Below, in pieces: positions 46,280 to 54,923 of a stretch of 64,000 bases of DNA (the first letter of the stretch is position 1; the number at the start of each line of letters is the position of its first letter). Below the pieces are notes generated by a model. That model had not been told where the DNA came from. It was given only the letters and a program-made list of their open reading frames with translations, and did no database searches. The position numbers and the translations under genes are program-made. The DNA comes from Mangrovimicrobium sp048323675 (GTDB lineage Bacteria > Pseudomonadota > Gammaproteobacteria > Pseudomonadales > Halieaceae). The stretch is taken from positions 806,001-870,000 of the forward strand of contig NZ_JBLWFK010000002.1 of the NCBI RefSeq assembly GCF_048323675.1. The letters are read 5' to 3'.

Positions 46280-48760
46280 GTGCGCCACAGCGCCCCCAGC
46301 GAGGGCATTGCCCACCCCGGCGACAGCGAGAACGGCCTGAACAGCGCAGAGGTCGAGGCCCGCCGCAGCCAGTTCGGGACCAATGCCATCCTGGAAGCGA
46401 CCACCGCCGGCTGGCGCGAGGTGCTGGGCGACAGCGCCCGCGACCCGATGATCTGGTTCCTGGTGGGAATTTCCGTGCTGTTCTTCGCCCTGGGTGATAT
46501 CACCGAGGCCATTGTGCTCGCGGTCGCGCTGGTACCGATTCTCGGCATGGACGCCTGGCTGCACCGGCGCACCCGGGCCAGCATGGAAGGCCTGGCGGGG
46601 CAGCTGGCCGTCAGTTGCCGGGTGATCCGCGACGGCGTCATTTGCGAACTGCCGAGCGAGGAACTGGTGCCGGGGGACCTGGTGGTCGTGGGCGCCTCCG
46701 AGTCCCTCCCCGCGGACGGGATCATCGTCGCTGGCAGTGATTTGCAGGTCGAGGCGTCTGCGCTCACCGGCGAGTCCCTGCCACTGCGGAAGGCGGCCCT
46801 GACGACGATTTCCGGGGACAGTATCGACGATGTGTCCTGGGGAGCGGCGGGCACCCGCCTGCTGACTGGCGAGCTGCGCCTGCGCGTGGTGCACACCGGG
46901 GCCGACACCCTCTACGGCCAGATCGTGCGCCTGGCCAGCGCCGGACCGAGGGACCCCACCCCGATGCAGGCGGCGTTGCGCAATCTCGTCAGCACCCTGG
47001 TCGTCGCCTCCATCATTATGTGCGTGGCGCTTGCCGTGGCGCGCTACCACCAGGGCCACGGCCTGCTCGACGCCCTCCTGAGCGCCGTGACACTTGCGGT
47101 GGCTGCGCTGCCGGAAGAATTTCCCGTGGTGTTTACCGCCTTTCTCGGCGTGGGCGTGTTTCGCCTGGCCCGCCGCAAGGCGCTGGTACGCCGCGCCGTG
47201 GTGGTCGAGAACATCGGCCGGGTCACGGCGATCTGCACCGACAAGACCGGCACCCTGACCGAGGGATCACTCGCACTGGTACACCTGTGCCCCGCGACCG
47301 GACTGGCAGAACAGGAACTGCTCGGCATCGCCGCCGGCGCCAGCCGGGCGGACAGCAGCGACCCCATGGACCTCGCCATCCTGTCCCGCGGTAGCGCTGC
47401 CGAGGGCGCGCGCCTGGCAACCTTCCCCTTCAATGAGCAGTCGCGCCGCGAAGTGTCGGTATACGACATCCCCGGCAAGGGCCGGCTGGCCGTGTGCAAG
47501 GGGGCGCCGGAAACCGTGCTGGCGATGTCCACACTCGATGAGACACAGCGTGCGAACTGGCTCGCGCAGGCGGAACAACTGGCCGCCGACGGCCACAAGG
47601 TCCTCGGCTGCGCACGCCTTGCAATCAGCGACTGGCACGGCGGCGAGCCGGACCGCGATTTTACCTTCGCCGGCCTGTTCGCCTTCGAGGACCCGCTGCG
47701 GCCGGGGGTCAAGGAAGCCGTGACGCAGGCACGGGATGCGGGAATCCGGGTGTTGATGGTCACCGGCGACCATCCGCGCACGGCGGTGGCTATCGCCCGC
47801 GAACTGGGGATGGGCGACCCGGAACCACGGGTGATCAGTGGCGATGAACTGGCACTCCGGCTCGAACGCGAGGGCGTTGCCGCCATCAGCGGCATCGACG
47901 TGGTCGCACGCTGCCTCCCCGCACGCAAACTCGACATCGTCAGCGCACTGCGCAGCAGTGGTGAAATCGTCGCGGTAACCGGCGACGGCGTCAACGACGT
48001 GCCCGCGCTACAGGGAGCGGATATTGGTATCGCCATGGGCGAGCGCGGGACCCGCTCGGCGCGGGAAGTGGCGCCCATCGTCCTGCTCGACGACAATTTC
48101 CGCACCATCGTCGACGCGATTGCCGAGGGCCGCCAGCTGTTCAGCAATCTCCAGCTCAGCTTCGCCTACCTTTTGATGATCCACCTGCCGCTGGTGCTGA
48201 CCGCCGCCTTTATCCCGTGGCTGGGTTACCCCCTGCTGTACCTGCCCATCCATGTGGTATGGCTGGAGCTGATCATTCATCCCACCGCACTGCTGGTGTT
48301 CCAGCAGTTGCCCGCGAAGGGACCGCTCGCGCCACTCGACAGGTCCGCCAGGCCGCGGTTTTTCAATCTCCGCCAGTGGCTGGTGATCGGCGTCACCGGT
48401 GGCCTGCTGACGGTACTGGTCGGCGCGGGTTACGCGTACAGCCTGGGCCCGGGGCAGAATGTCGAGCACGCGCGCACCATGGCTTTGTTGAGCCTGATCG
48501 TCGCCAGCGCCCTGGTCACCGCGGCCCTCAGCGGGCTGGGTACCCGCAGCGCCTGGATTGCGGTGGCAGCCACGCTGTGTTCCGCACTGGTCCTGATTCC
48601 ACTGCCATCGCTGGCCGCCCTGCTGCATCTCGAACCGCTGCATGTCGACGACTGGATACTGGCGACCCTCGGAGGGTGTTGTGTCGCCAGTGTGGGCTTG
48701 TTGTTCCGCCCTGTCCGGCGCCGCCGCCAGGGGCCGGGAGGCAGTTATCGCCCCGGGTAA
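46280..48760 (+). CDS. P-type cation-transporting ATPase, atypical P2-like
   Basis: This is an ATP-driven ion pump of 826 residues. It has the N-terminal cation-ATPase domain (GLNSAEVEARRSQFGTNAI), the actuator loop ALTGESLP, phosphorylated Asp321 in CTDKTGTLTEG, nucleotide-domain KGAPETV, and the hinge MVTGDHPRTA and TGDGVNDVPAL. The ion-binding segments are unusual: TM4 reads PEEFPVVFTAF instead of PEGLPA, and TM6 contains ELIIHPTALL instead of the N..TD pattern of Ca pumps. The substrate is therefore unclear. It starts with GTG; no upstream ribosome site is convincing. Confidence 0.87.
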   Translation: MRHSAPSEGIAHPGDSENGLNSAEVEARRSQFGTNAILEATTAGWREVLGDSARDPMIWFLVGISVLFFALGDITEAIVLAVALVPILGMDAWLHRRTRASMEGLAGQLAVSCRVIRDGVICELPSEELVPGDLVVVGASESLPADGIIVAGSDLQVEASALTGESLPLRKAALTTISGDSIDDVSWGAAGTRLLTGELRLRVVHTGADTLYGQIVRLASAGPRDPTPMQAALRNLVSTLVVASIIMCVALAVARYHQGHGLLDALLSAVTLAVAALPEEFPVVFTAFLGVGVFRLARRKALVRRAVVVENIGRVTAICTDKTGTLTEGSLALVHLCPATGLAEQELLGIAAGASRADSSDPMDLAILSRGSAAEGARLATFPFNEQSRREVSVYDIPGKGRLAVCKGAPETVLAMSTLDETQRANWLAQAEQLAADGHKVLGCARLAISDWHGGEPDRDFTFAGLFAFEDPLRPGVKEAVTQARDAGIRVLMVTGDHPRTAVAIARELGMGDPEPRVISGDELALRLEREGVAAISGIDVVARCLPARKLDIVSALRSSGEIVAVTGDGVNDVPALQGADIGIAMGERGTRSAREVAPIVLLDDNFRTIVDAIAEGRQLFSNLQLSFAYLLMIHLPLVLTAAFIPWLGYPLLYLPIHVVWLELIIHPTALLVFQQLPAKGPLAPLDRSARPRFFNLRQWLVIGVTGGLLTVLVGAGYAYSLGPGQNVEHARTMALLSLIVASALVTAALSGLGTRSAWIAVAATLCSALVLIPLPSLAALLHLEPLHVDDWILATLGGCCVASVGLLFRPVRRRRQGPGGSYRPG

Positions 48761-48992
48761 AACGCAACAGTCGGCACTGGCGTCGTTGCTCGATATACCG
48801 TGATGAATTGCCTTCCAGCGTCCCTTGACCAACGGGATTCAGGGACACAGTAGTTACCTTGCCCGGCAAACACACAAGCTGATACAGGCAATCGAATGGA
48901 ACTAGATATCGATCACTTTAAAGGAGGCGTCCCAAACAACATAACGCTGCCAACCGGGGTACGCTGCAGTCGCCTCCGACTGCCCGATCCTA

Positions 48993-49244
48993 CTATGCGT
49001 TTTGATGAGCACAACCATTTGGCTTTAGTATTCGCTCGGTCGAGGGAGGATTCATTTCCAGGAGATGCGCAGGCCGGATTGGGCGCTGGACAAGCCCGCC
49101 CCCGCAATTGGGGCAGACCTTCCCAAGCACTTCCCCTGCGCAGCGGGTGCAGAATGTACACTCGAATGAACATATCATGGCCTCTGCGGATTCAGGCGGC
49201 AGATCCTTATCGCAGCATTCACAATTGGGTCGTATTTCCAGCAT
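48993..49244 (-). CDS. DUF1272-family zinc-ribbon-like protein
   Basis: This 83-residue protein is rich in cysteine: RPNCECCDKDLPP, ICSFECTFCTRC and VCPNCGG supply nine cysteines able to bind two metal ions. This spacing and the tail NPPSTERILKP match the DUF1272 family. It lies 56 bases after another cysteine-rich gene on the same strand. The GC content here is lower than in the neighbouring regions. Function is unknown. Confidence 0.87.
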   Translation of the reverse strand: MLEIRPNCECCDKDLPPESAEAMICSFECTFCTRCAGEVLGKVCPNCGGGLVQRPIRPAHLLEMNPPSTERILKPNGCAHQNA

Positions 49245-49300
49245 CTGTGGTCTCGCTCTTGGTACGTATCGCCAGCAGCAGGGACGCGTTATCTGCCCGA

Positions 49301-49498
49301 TCAGTAAGCTTCATTTTCGGTGTGGACACTAACACTTAAGTGCCCCTCCATATCCAGAGTCACGCTGAAAACAATTGGCTGGCAACAAACCTGACAATCT
49401 TCTATGTATTGCTGCCCCGCCTCCTGGTGATCGATCAGCACTTCAATGCTTTCACCACAGTAGGGGCAACTCACCACGTTTTCTTGCAAGAACTCCAT
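49301..49498 (-). CDS. CPXCG motif-containing cysteine-rich protein
   Basis: This 65-residue protein has CPYCGE (Cys11, Cys14) and CQVCCQPI (Cys35, Cys38, Cys39), the pattern of the CPXCG zinc-ribbon family, with the typical EVLIDHQEAGQQYIEDC middle. It is the upstream partner of the DUF1272 gene in an apparent two-gene unit. Function is unknown; a metal-binding accessory role is likely. Confidence 0.87.
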   Translation of the reverse strand: MEFLQENVVSCPYCGESIEVLIDHQEAGQQYIEDCQVCCQPIVFSVTLDMEGHLSVSVHTENEAY

Positions 49499-49757
49499 TC
49501 CTTATCGAATCACTGTGAGCCTGGGGCAAATAACAGTTAAGTAAATTGAGGAGTCTTTACGGCCTCCGTCCCGGATTGTGGTTTGGGTAAGTTGAAGAAG
49601 TTTAGTCATATCAACATCCTGTCGATCCCGATATTGCGTAGAAAAGTTAATCATCAGACCGCACGGAAATCATATTCGATTAAATGACGGACTTGACCGA
49701 CCCATTGCCATACCAATGCAGGCGGACTGCATGCAGCCAAATGCGGCCGACCCCCAC

Positions 49758-51149
49758 TCAGCGAAACGTAACCTCGCTGTTCAACAATTGATATAGAACT
49801 GCCGTGTATACCGCTACATTCTGCGCCAGCGCCTCCGGGTCGACTTTATCCAGGGTGTCATCCGCGGTGTGGTGCAGGTCGAAATAATCCCAGCCGCTCT
49901 GCAGCAGGGTGAACACCGGCACGCCGGCTTCGCGCACGTACTTCAGGTCCGGGCCGCCGCGGGCATTGTTGTTGCCCGGCCCAACGCCAAAGCCGCGCAG
50001 GGGAACGCCCAGGGCCTGGGCGGCTGCCAGTGTCGCTTCGCTGGCGCCGGTATCGAAGCGCCAGATGCGGTCCGCGCCGAAATCCGATTCCAGCGCGGCG
50101 ACGTGATTCCCCAGTTCATCCGCATGTCGTTCCGCGTAGGCCTTGGCCCCGGCCAGCCCCACCTCTTCCGCGCCGAACAGGACCACACGCAGCGTGCGCT
50201 GCGGCCCGCCCTTGAGCGCATCCATCTGGTACTTGGCTGCCGCGGTTACGATGGCCACGCCAGCGCCGTCGTCGACCGCGCCGGTACCCAGGTCCCAGGA
50301 ATCCAGGTGGGCGCCGACCAGGACGATTTCATCTGCCGCGTGATGTCCGGGAATCTCCGCCACCACATTGCCCGAAGTGCCCTCCGCGCGGGTCCTCGGC
50401 GTCAGCACCAGGCGCATCCGGACCGGTTCGCCGCGGCCGAGTATGCGCTGCAACTGGTCCGCGTCCGGCGCCGCCAGCGCAGCGGCCGGCACACCGGGAT
50501 CATCGCCGGGCTCGGTGACCCGTCGCATCTGCCCGGCGTGGGCAAAGCGGTGGCTGCTGGTGCCGACGGAGCGGATAAGCACCGCCAGCGCACCTTTTTC
50601 TGCCGCCAGATAGGCTGCCAGCCGGCGCTTGGCGGCGGCCACCCCGTAGCCGGAACCATCCTGGGTGCGGGTCATCACCTCGTCGACAAAGACGATCCTG
50701 CCCTTCAGGGCCTCCGCCGGAGTGGCTTCCAGTTCCGCCACCGAGGCTACCGCGAGTACCTCGCCGCTTACGCCCTCCTCACCGGTGGCCACGCTGCCGC
50801 CGAGCGCGGTGATGGTCAGCGCCTGTGGAAATGGCGCGACGATTTCCGCGATTTCGCGGCCCCGCTCCCACACCGGCAACGCGAAGGGTTCGATACGGAC
50901 ATTGCGAAAGCCCAGCTCCCTGAATTTCGCCACTGCCCAGTCGCGCGCCCGCGCCTCGGCCTCGCTGCCCGCCAGGCGCGGCCCGACCTCCGTGGTCAGC
51001 GATTCGACGATGTCATAGGCCAGCGATTCTGCCTGGGCCTGCCGCGCCAGCTGTTCGGCCCGGGCCTGTAGTTCGGTGGGTTGGGCCAATGCCAGTATCG
51101 GGAAAACTGTGCTGCCGGCGAGGAGGAGGCAGCTGAGGGTACGTCGCAT
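49758..51149 (-). CDS. Secreted M28-family zinc metallopeptidase
   Basis: This is a predicted extracytoplasmic aminopeptidase. The signal peptide spans about 1-22 (TLSCLLLAGSTVFPILALAQ), a PA-like insert lies near 130-250, and the M28 catalytic domain follows with zinc ligands in GAHLDSWDLGTGAVDDGAG, the EE pair in FGAEEVGLAG, the aspartate in LESDFGAD and the final histidine in LHHTADDT. Product is 463 residues. The ATG at 51149 has GGAGA upstream; the frame is open further but without signal-peptide sense. It is divergent from the WYL regulator gene. Confidence 0.93.
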   Translation of the reverse strand: MRRTLSCLLLAGSTVFPILALAQPTELQARAEQLARQAQAESLAYDIVESLTTEVGPRLAGSEAEARARDWAVAKFRELGFRNVRIEPFALPVWERGREIAEIVAPFPQALTITALGGSVATGEEGVSGEVLAVASVAELEATPAEALKGRIVFVDEVMTRTQDGSGYGVAAAKRRLAAYLAAEKGALAVLIRSVGTSSHRFAHAGQMRRVTEPGDDPGVPAAALAAPDADQLQRILGRGEPVRMRLVLTPRTRAEGTSGNVVAEIPGHHAADEIVLVGAHLDSWDLGTGAVDDGAGVAIVTAAAKYQMDALKGGPQRTLRVVLFGAEEVGLAGAKAYAERHADELGNHVAALESDFGADRIWRFDTGASEATLAAAQALGVPLRGFGVGPGNNNARGGPDLKYVREAGVPVFTLLQSGWDYFDLHHTADDTLDKVDPEALAQNVAVYTAVLYQLLNSEVTFR

Positions 51150-51314
51150 ATGAAGTCTCCGTCTGCCCCCCGATACTACATGCGGGGACAGCGGGAAAAA
51201 AGCAAAACAGCCCAGGGGGAATACATCGCTGCTTGCGACGAATTCCACGCAGGCACAAGCGCGAATGAACCTGCGGCCTTCCGGCTCTCCGCGCCACGGG
51301 AGGGGAATCCCAAC

Positions 51315-51355
51315 GCACATTCGGCATGTGCCACCGCCGGGCAATTCCCTATACT
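51315..51355 (+). promoter_or_regulatory. Promoter with inverted repeat before the WYL regulator
   Basis: TATACT (51350-51355) is a good -10, 28 bases before the ATG. The inverted repeat GCACAT (51315-51320) / ATGTGC (51326-51331), spacer 5, covers the -35 position. A repressor bound there would block RNA polymerase, consistent with autoregulation by the WYL protein. Confidence 0.5.
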
Positions 51356-51382
51356 GTTGCCTTCGCAACCGGGAAATCGAGC

Positions 51383-52255
51383 ATGCAAGACACGCCGGAC
51401 AAGTGGCCGTTTCGCTGGGACCTGCTGCTGCGCTACCGCTACATCGAAACCATCGCGCTGTGGGAGGGCCGACTGACCACCCGGCACCTGTGCGATACCT
51501 TCGGCATCGGCCGCCAGCAGGCCAGCAAGGACATCAACAACTACAACCGCGAGGTCGGCCCGGGCAACCTCGAGTACGACAAGTACCTGAAGGGCTACAA
51601 GCCGACCCCCGCCTTCCAGCCCAGGGTGACCCGCGGCCTGGCCGACGAATACCTGCACCTGGTCGCGCGCAACAACGAACTGATGAACATGTTCGAGTCA
51701 CTGGCGCTGGGCACCCGCAACGTGGAAGTCCTGCTGCAACCGGTGCGCGACGTCAAACCGGAAACCCTGCGACCCATCCTGCTGGCCGCCCGCCAGCAGC
51801 GGCGCCTGGATTGCGACTATGTATCGCTCAACCACCCGGATCGCGAGGGCCGCATCATCGTGCCGCATACCCTGGTGTATACCGGCCTGCGCTGGCACGT
51901 GCGCGCCTGGTGCGAAAAGAACCAGGAATACCGCGATTTCGTCCTCAGCCGCTTCCGCGATGTCCCCGAAATCATGGACGAGTCGCCCCACGGTGTGGAG
52001 GGCGACAGCGACTGGAACAGCCGGGTGACCATTCGCATCACCCCCCACCCGGGCCTGACCGCGGAACAAAAGGAAGTGATCGAGGTCGATTTTGGTATGC
52101 AGGATGGCGCCCTGACCATCGACACCCGGGGCCGCCTGGTCCCCTACGCGCTCAAGTTGCTGCGGGTAGACCCCCACGATGAGCGCGCGGAGCCCATGGC
52201 CCAGCAGATCGTGGTGGCCAACCGCGAGGAACTGCGCCCCTGGCTATTCGGATAA
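51383..52255 (+). CDS. WYL-domain transcriptional regulator (CapW/BrxR-like architecture)
   Basis: This 290-residue regulator has an N-terminal winged helix (about 8-70, RYRYIETIALWEGRLTTRHL and FGIGRQQASKDIN), a WYL domain (about 130-200, VPHTLVYTGLRWHVRAW) and a C-terminal WCX-like segment (about 215-290). This order matches the CapW/BrxR group that represses phage-defence operons through WYL-sensed nucleic-acid ligands. The neighbours (YkvA, hydrolase, peptidase) are not recognisable defence genes. ATG 51383 follows GGGAAA. Family placement is by motif order and is not certain. Confidence 0.85.
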   Translation: MQDTPDKWPFRWDLLLRYRYIETIALWEGRLTTRHLCDTFGIGRQQASKDINNYNREVGPGNLEYDKYLKGYKPTPAFQPRVTRGLADEYLHLVARNNELMNMFESLALGTRNVEVLLQPVRDVKPETLRPILLAARQQRRLDCDYVSLNHPDREGRIIVPHTLVYTGLRWHVRAWCEKNQEYRDFVLSRFRDVPEIMDESPHGVEGDSDWNSRVTIRITPHPGLTAEQKEVIEVDFGMQDGALTIDTRGRLVPYALKLLRVDPHDERAEPMAQQIVVANREELRPWLFG

Positions 52256-52259
52256 TGCA

Positions 52260-52646
52260 ATGACTGACGAGAACCCCTACCCCGAGGCCTACAGCGAACA
52301 GGGGCTGAAGGAAAAACTGGCCGGCTACGCCAAAAGCGCGGGTCGCGAGGTGGTGGAGAAAGTCCTGCTGCTCTACTACGCCCTGCAGCGCGCCGACACG
52401 CCAACCTGGGCCCGCGCCACGATCATCGGTGCGCTGGGCTATTTCATCGCCCCGCTGGATGCGATTGCCGACTTCACCCCCCTGCTCGGCTACAGCGACG
52501 ACCTGGGGGTACTGGCGCTGGCGCTGGCCACCGTCGCTTCGCAGATCGACGAGGACGTCCGCCACAAGGCCGCGGCGAAACTGGAAAGCTGGTTCGGCAC
52601 AGCGCCTGCGCCGGCGCAGCCAAACGACGCCGCCGAAGATACCTGA
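52260..52646 (+). CDS. YkvA/DUF1232-family membrane protein
   Basis: This 128-residue protein carries the DUF1232 core (about 55-95): a short hydrophobic hairpin with ALGYFIAPLDAIADFTPLLG and YSDDLGVLALAL. It starts 4 bases after the WYL gene stop, so the two genes are co-transcribed. Function is unknown; the family is common as an accessory membrane protein. Confidence 0.88.
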   Translation: MTDENPYPEAYSEQGLKEKLAGYAKSAGREVVEKVLLLYYALQRADTPTWARATIIGALGYFIAPLDAIADFTPLLGYSDDLGVLALALATVASQIDEDVRHKAAAKLESWFGTAPAPAQPNDAAEDT

Positions 52647-52658
52647 TAGCCCGCGAAC

Positions 52659-53831
52659 CTAGCGGTTGGACACCCTCAGGGTGCTGTAATTGCGTGAGCG
52701 CAGCAGCGCATTCTCCCGTACTGACTGGTAAAACAGGCTGTAATCGATCAGGTGGTAATCCTGCCTCGGGTCGGTACTGGCCTCTGCAAAAACGCCGTCA
52801 CCCTGGGCTGCCACCCGCAGCAGGCCATGGTCACAGGCCGCCCAGGTCCAGTGTTCCAGCAGGGGCGGCAGCGATGCCAGTGCCACGTCCGCGGGCACGT
52901 TCAACAGGGTGTTGAGCAGGCTGCCGCCGGGCGAGACATACAGCGCCCCGGGGTTTTCCGCCGCGGCAACCCGCGGCCCCTCGCGCTCCCAGCTCAGGGG
53001 GTTGGTACACAGCAGGTCCTTGCCGTCGGCCACTTCAATGCCCGAGGGATACCAGTGCGGCACCCCGCTGCGCCGCACACCCTCCTCGCCGTAGGTCGAC
53101 CAGTGCACCACACAGCCGGTGTCGCTGGCGGATTCGCAGGGCGCGATGTGCCGCAGGGTGCGGCCAAAGGTATCCAGCGGCACCCAGTAGCCCACCAGGT
53201 AGGCCGCCACCAGGCGTTGCTGCAGCGGCCGGCCATCGACGTGCTCGGCCAGCAGGCGCAGGGCGTGGTAGGTGCCCTGGCTGTGACTGGCGATAATAAA
53301 CGGTCGCCCGTGGGTGCGCGCCAGGAAGGCGTCGAAGGCGCGCTCGATATCGGAATAGGCGAGTTCCAGCGCGGCGGGCCCATCGCTCCCCTCGCGGTCG
53401 AGGAAGCTCCACAGGGTGGCCTGGCGGTAATGGGGCGCATAGACCTCGCAGCAGAGGTTGAAGGCGCTGGCCTGGGCGCCCAGGATGATGTCCACCATTT
53501 CCCAGCTGCGGGTATCCGGGAGCAAGGGATCGTTCCACGTGGCGCTGCTGATGTAGGACGTGGGGTGGATAAAGAAGACGTCGATCGGGGCGGGGCCCTC
53601 GCGCGCAGCTTCTCCGGCCGGGGTCAGTTCGGCGGCGCTGGCCTTGCCCGGCCAGGCGGCCCAGAAACGGCGGTCGGCGTAGTCCGGCGCCGTGCCGGCG
53701 GGCGAGCGCGCAAAGGGCTCGGAGGGCTCGATGTAGTAGGCGAAAACGTCTTCGCTGCGGATTCCCAGGGCGAAGCAGATTGCAGCCACCGCTGCCACCG
53801 CGGGCAGTAGCAGCAAACAAAACTTCTTCAT
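52659..53831 (-). CDS. DUF3089 alpha/beta-hydrolase-like secreted protein
   Basis: This 390-residue protein has an N-terminal hydrophobic anchor or signal (about 4-22) and a DUF3089 domain with IDVFFIHPTSYI and the nucleophile elbow SHSQGT. RPFIIASHSQGTYHALRLL lies in the usual place for an alpha/beta hydrolase. The conserved segment VHWSTYGEEGV follows. It probably acts outside the cytoplasm as an esterase-like enzyme; substrate unknown. It converges on ykvA (12 bases between stops). Confidence 0.87.
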   Translation of the reverse strand: MKKFCLLLLPAVAAVAAICFALGIRSEDVFAYYIEPSEPFARSPAGTAPDYADRRFWAAWPGKASAAELTPAGEAAREGPAPIDVFFIHPTSYISSATWNDPLLPDTRSWEMVDIILGAQASAFNLCCEVYAPHYRQATLWSFLDREGSDGPAALELAYSDIERAFDAFLARTHGRPFIIASHSQGTYHALRLLAEHVDGRPLQQRLVAAYLVGYWVPLDTFGRTLRHIAPCESASDTGCVVHWSTYGEEGVRRSGVPHWYPSGIEVADGKDLLCTNPLSWEREGPRVAAAENPGALYVSPGGSLLNTLLNVPADVALASLPPLLEHWTWAACDHGLLRVAAQGDGVFAEASTDPRQDYHLIDYSLFYQSVRENALLRSRNYSTLRVSNR

Positions 53832-53914
53832 AAATTCATGCGATAGTCACGTTTTTGTAACATTGCGCATGGTATCAGGCGGCCCGCCCGACAAGTGTGA
53901 AGCTTTTATGAAAT

Positions 53915-54817
53915 TCAGGGCGCGCCGGCGAAGGTATCGCAATTATCCAGCAGTCCGCCCTCGAAACCGCGCCGGAACCAGGTCACCCGCTGCTCCGAGC
54001 TGCCGTGGGTAAAGCTGTCGGGCACCACCTGGCGCCCCGCCTCCCGCTGCAGGCGGTCATCGCCTATCGCCGTCGCCGCCCGCAGCGCTTCCTCGAGGTC
54101 GCCCGGGTCGAGCAACTGGCGCTGGGTATTGGCCGCGTGCCCCCAGATGCCGGCAAAGCAGTCCGCCTGCAGTTCCTGGCGGACGGACAGCGCATTGACG
54201 TCGGCCTGGCTGCGGCCGCGCCCCAGTTGCTGCACCTTCTGGCTGATACCGAGCAGTGTCTGCACGTGGTGGCCGACCTCGTGGGCCAGCACGTAGGCCT
54301 GGGCGAAGTCCCCCGGGGCACCGTGGCGCTGGCTGAGGTCATCGAAGAAGCTGAGGTCGATATACACCTGCTGGTCGCCGGGGCAGTAGAACGGCCCCAC
54401 CGCCGAGCTGGCCAGGCCGCAGGCCGAATTCACCCGGCCGCTGAACAGGACCAGGGTCGGGTCGCGGTACTGCAGGCCGTTAACGCGGAAGATCTCCCGC
54501 CAGGTGTCCTCGGTATCCGCGAGGATCACCGAGACGAAATCCGCCCGCTGTTGCTCCCGCTCACTGAACTGCGCCGGCGAACCGCCCGAGTTGCTCGCGC
54601 CGCCGCCGGCCAGCAGCGACAGCACGTCGATGCCCAGCAGTTTGCCACCAAAAATAACCACCACGGCGACGATCAGGATGGTGCGCCCGGTCTTGGTCTT
54701 CAGCAGTGCCGGCAACAGGCGCAGCACCATGGGCGCGGCCCCCGCCGCTGACGCCGGTGGCGACTCACCGCGCCGGTCGTCCACGTTGTCACTTCGCCTG
54801 CCGTCTTTCCAGCGCAT
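53915..54817 (-). CDS. Neutral zinc metallopeptidase (YpfJ/KPN_02809 type)
   Basis: This 300-residue protein begins RWKDGRRSDNVDDRRG, as YpfJ homologues do. A membrane anchor (about 43-61) precedes an extracytoplasmic domain with the zinc motif HEVGHH (His179, Glu180, His183) and the later ELQADCFAGIW and GSSEQRVTWFRRGF. Function of the family is poorly known. It is divergent from the HerA-like gene with a 106-base spacer. Confidence 0.92.
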   Translation of the reverse strand: MRWKDGRRSDNVDDRRGESPPASAAGAAPMVLRLLPALLKTKTGRTILIVAVVVIFGGKLLGIDVLSLLAGGGASNSGGSPAQFSEREQQRADFVSVILADTEDTWREIFRVNGLQYRDPTLVLFSGRVNSACGLASSAVGPFYCPGDQQVYIDLSFFDDLSQRHGAPGDFAQAYVLAHEVGHHVQTLLGISQKVQQLGRGRSQADVNALSVRQELQADCFAGIWGHAANTQRQLLDPGDLEEALRAATAIGDDRLQREAGRQVVPDSFTHGSSEQRVTWFRRGFEGGLLDNCDTFAGAP

Positions 54818-54923
54818 GTCATATCTCCTTCAGGTGCCCTAAATCTAGCACCGGGGGAAAAACTGGCAAGCGAATCCCCTTCCCGCTAATCTGGCCCTGC
54901 CACTACCGGGGAATTCGAAGAGC

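Noticed and set aside
53840..53880. Possible Pho box before the DUF3089 gene
   Set aside because: The two 7-base halves match the consensus at only 3-4 positions each, much worse than the three accepted sites.
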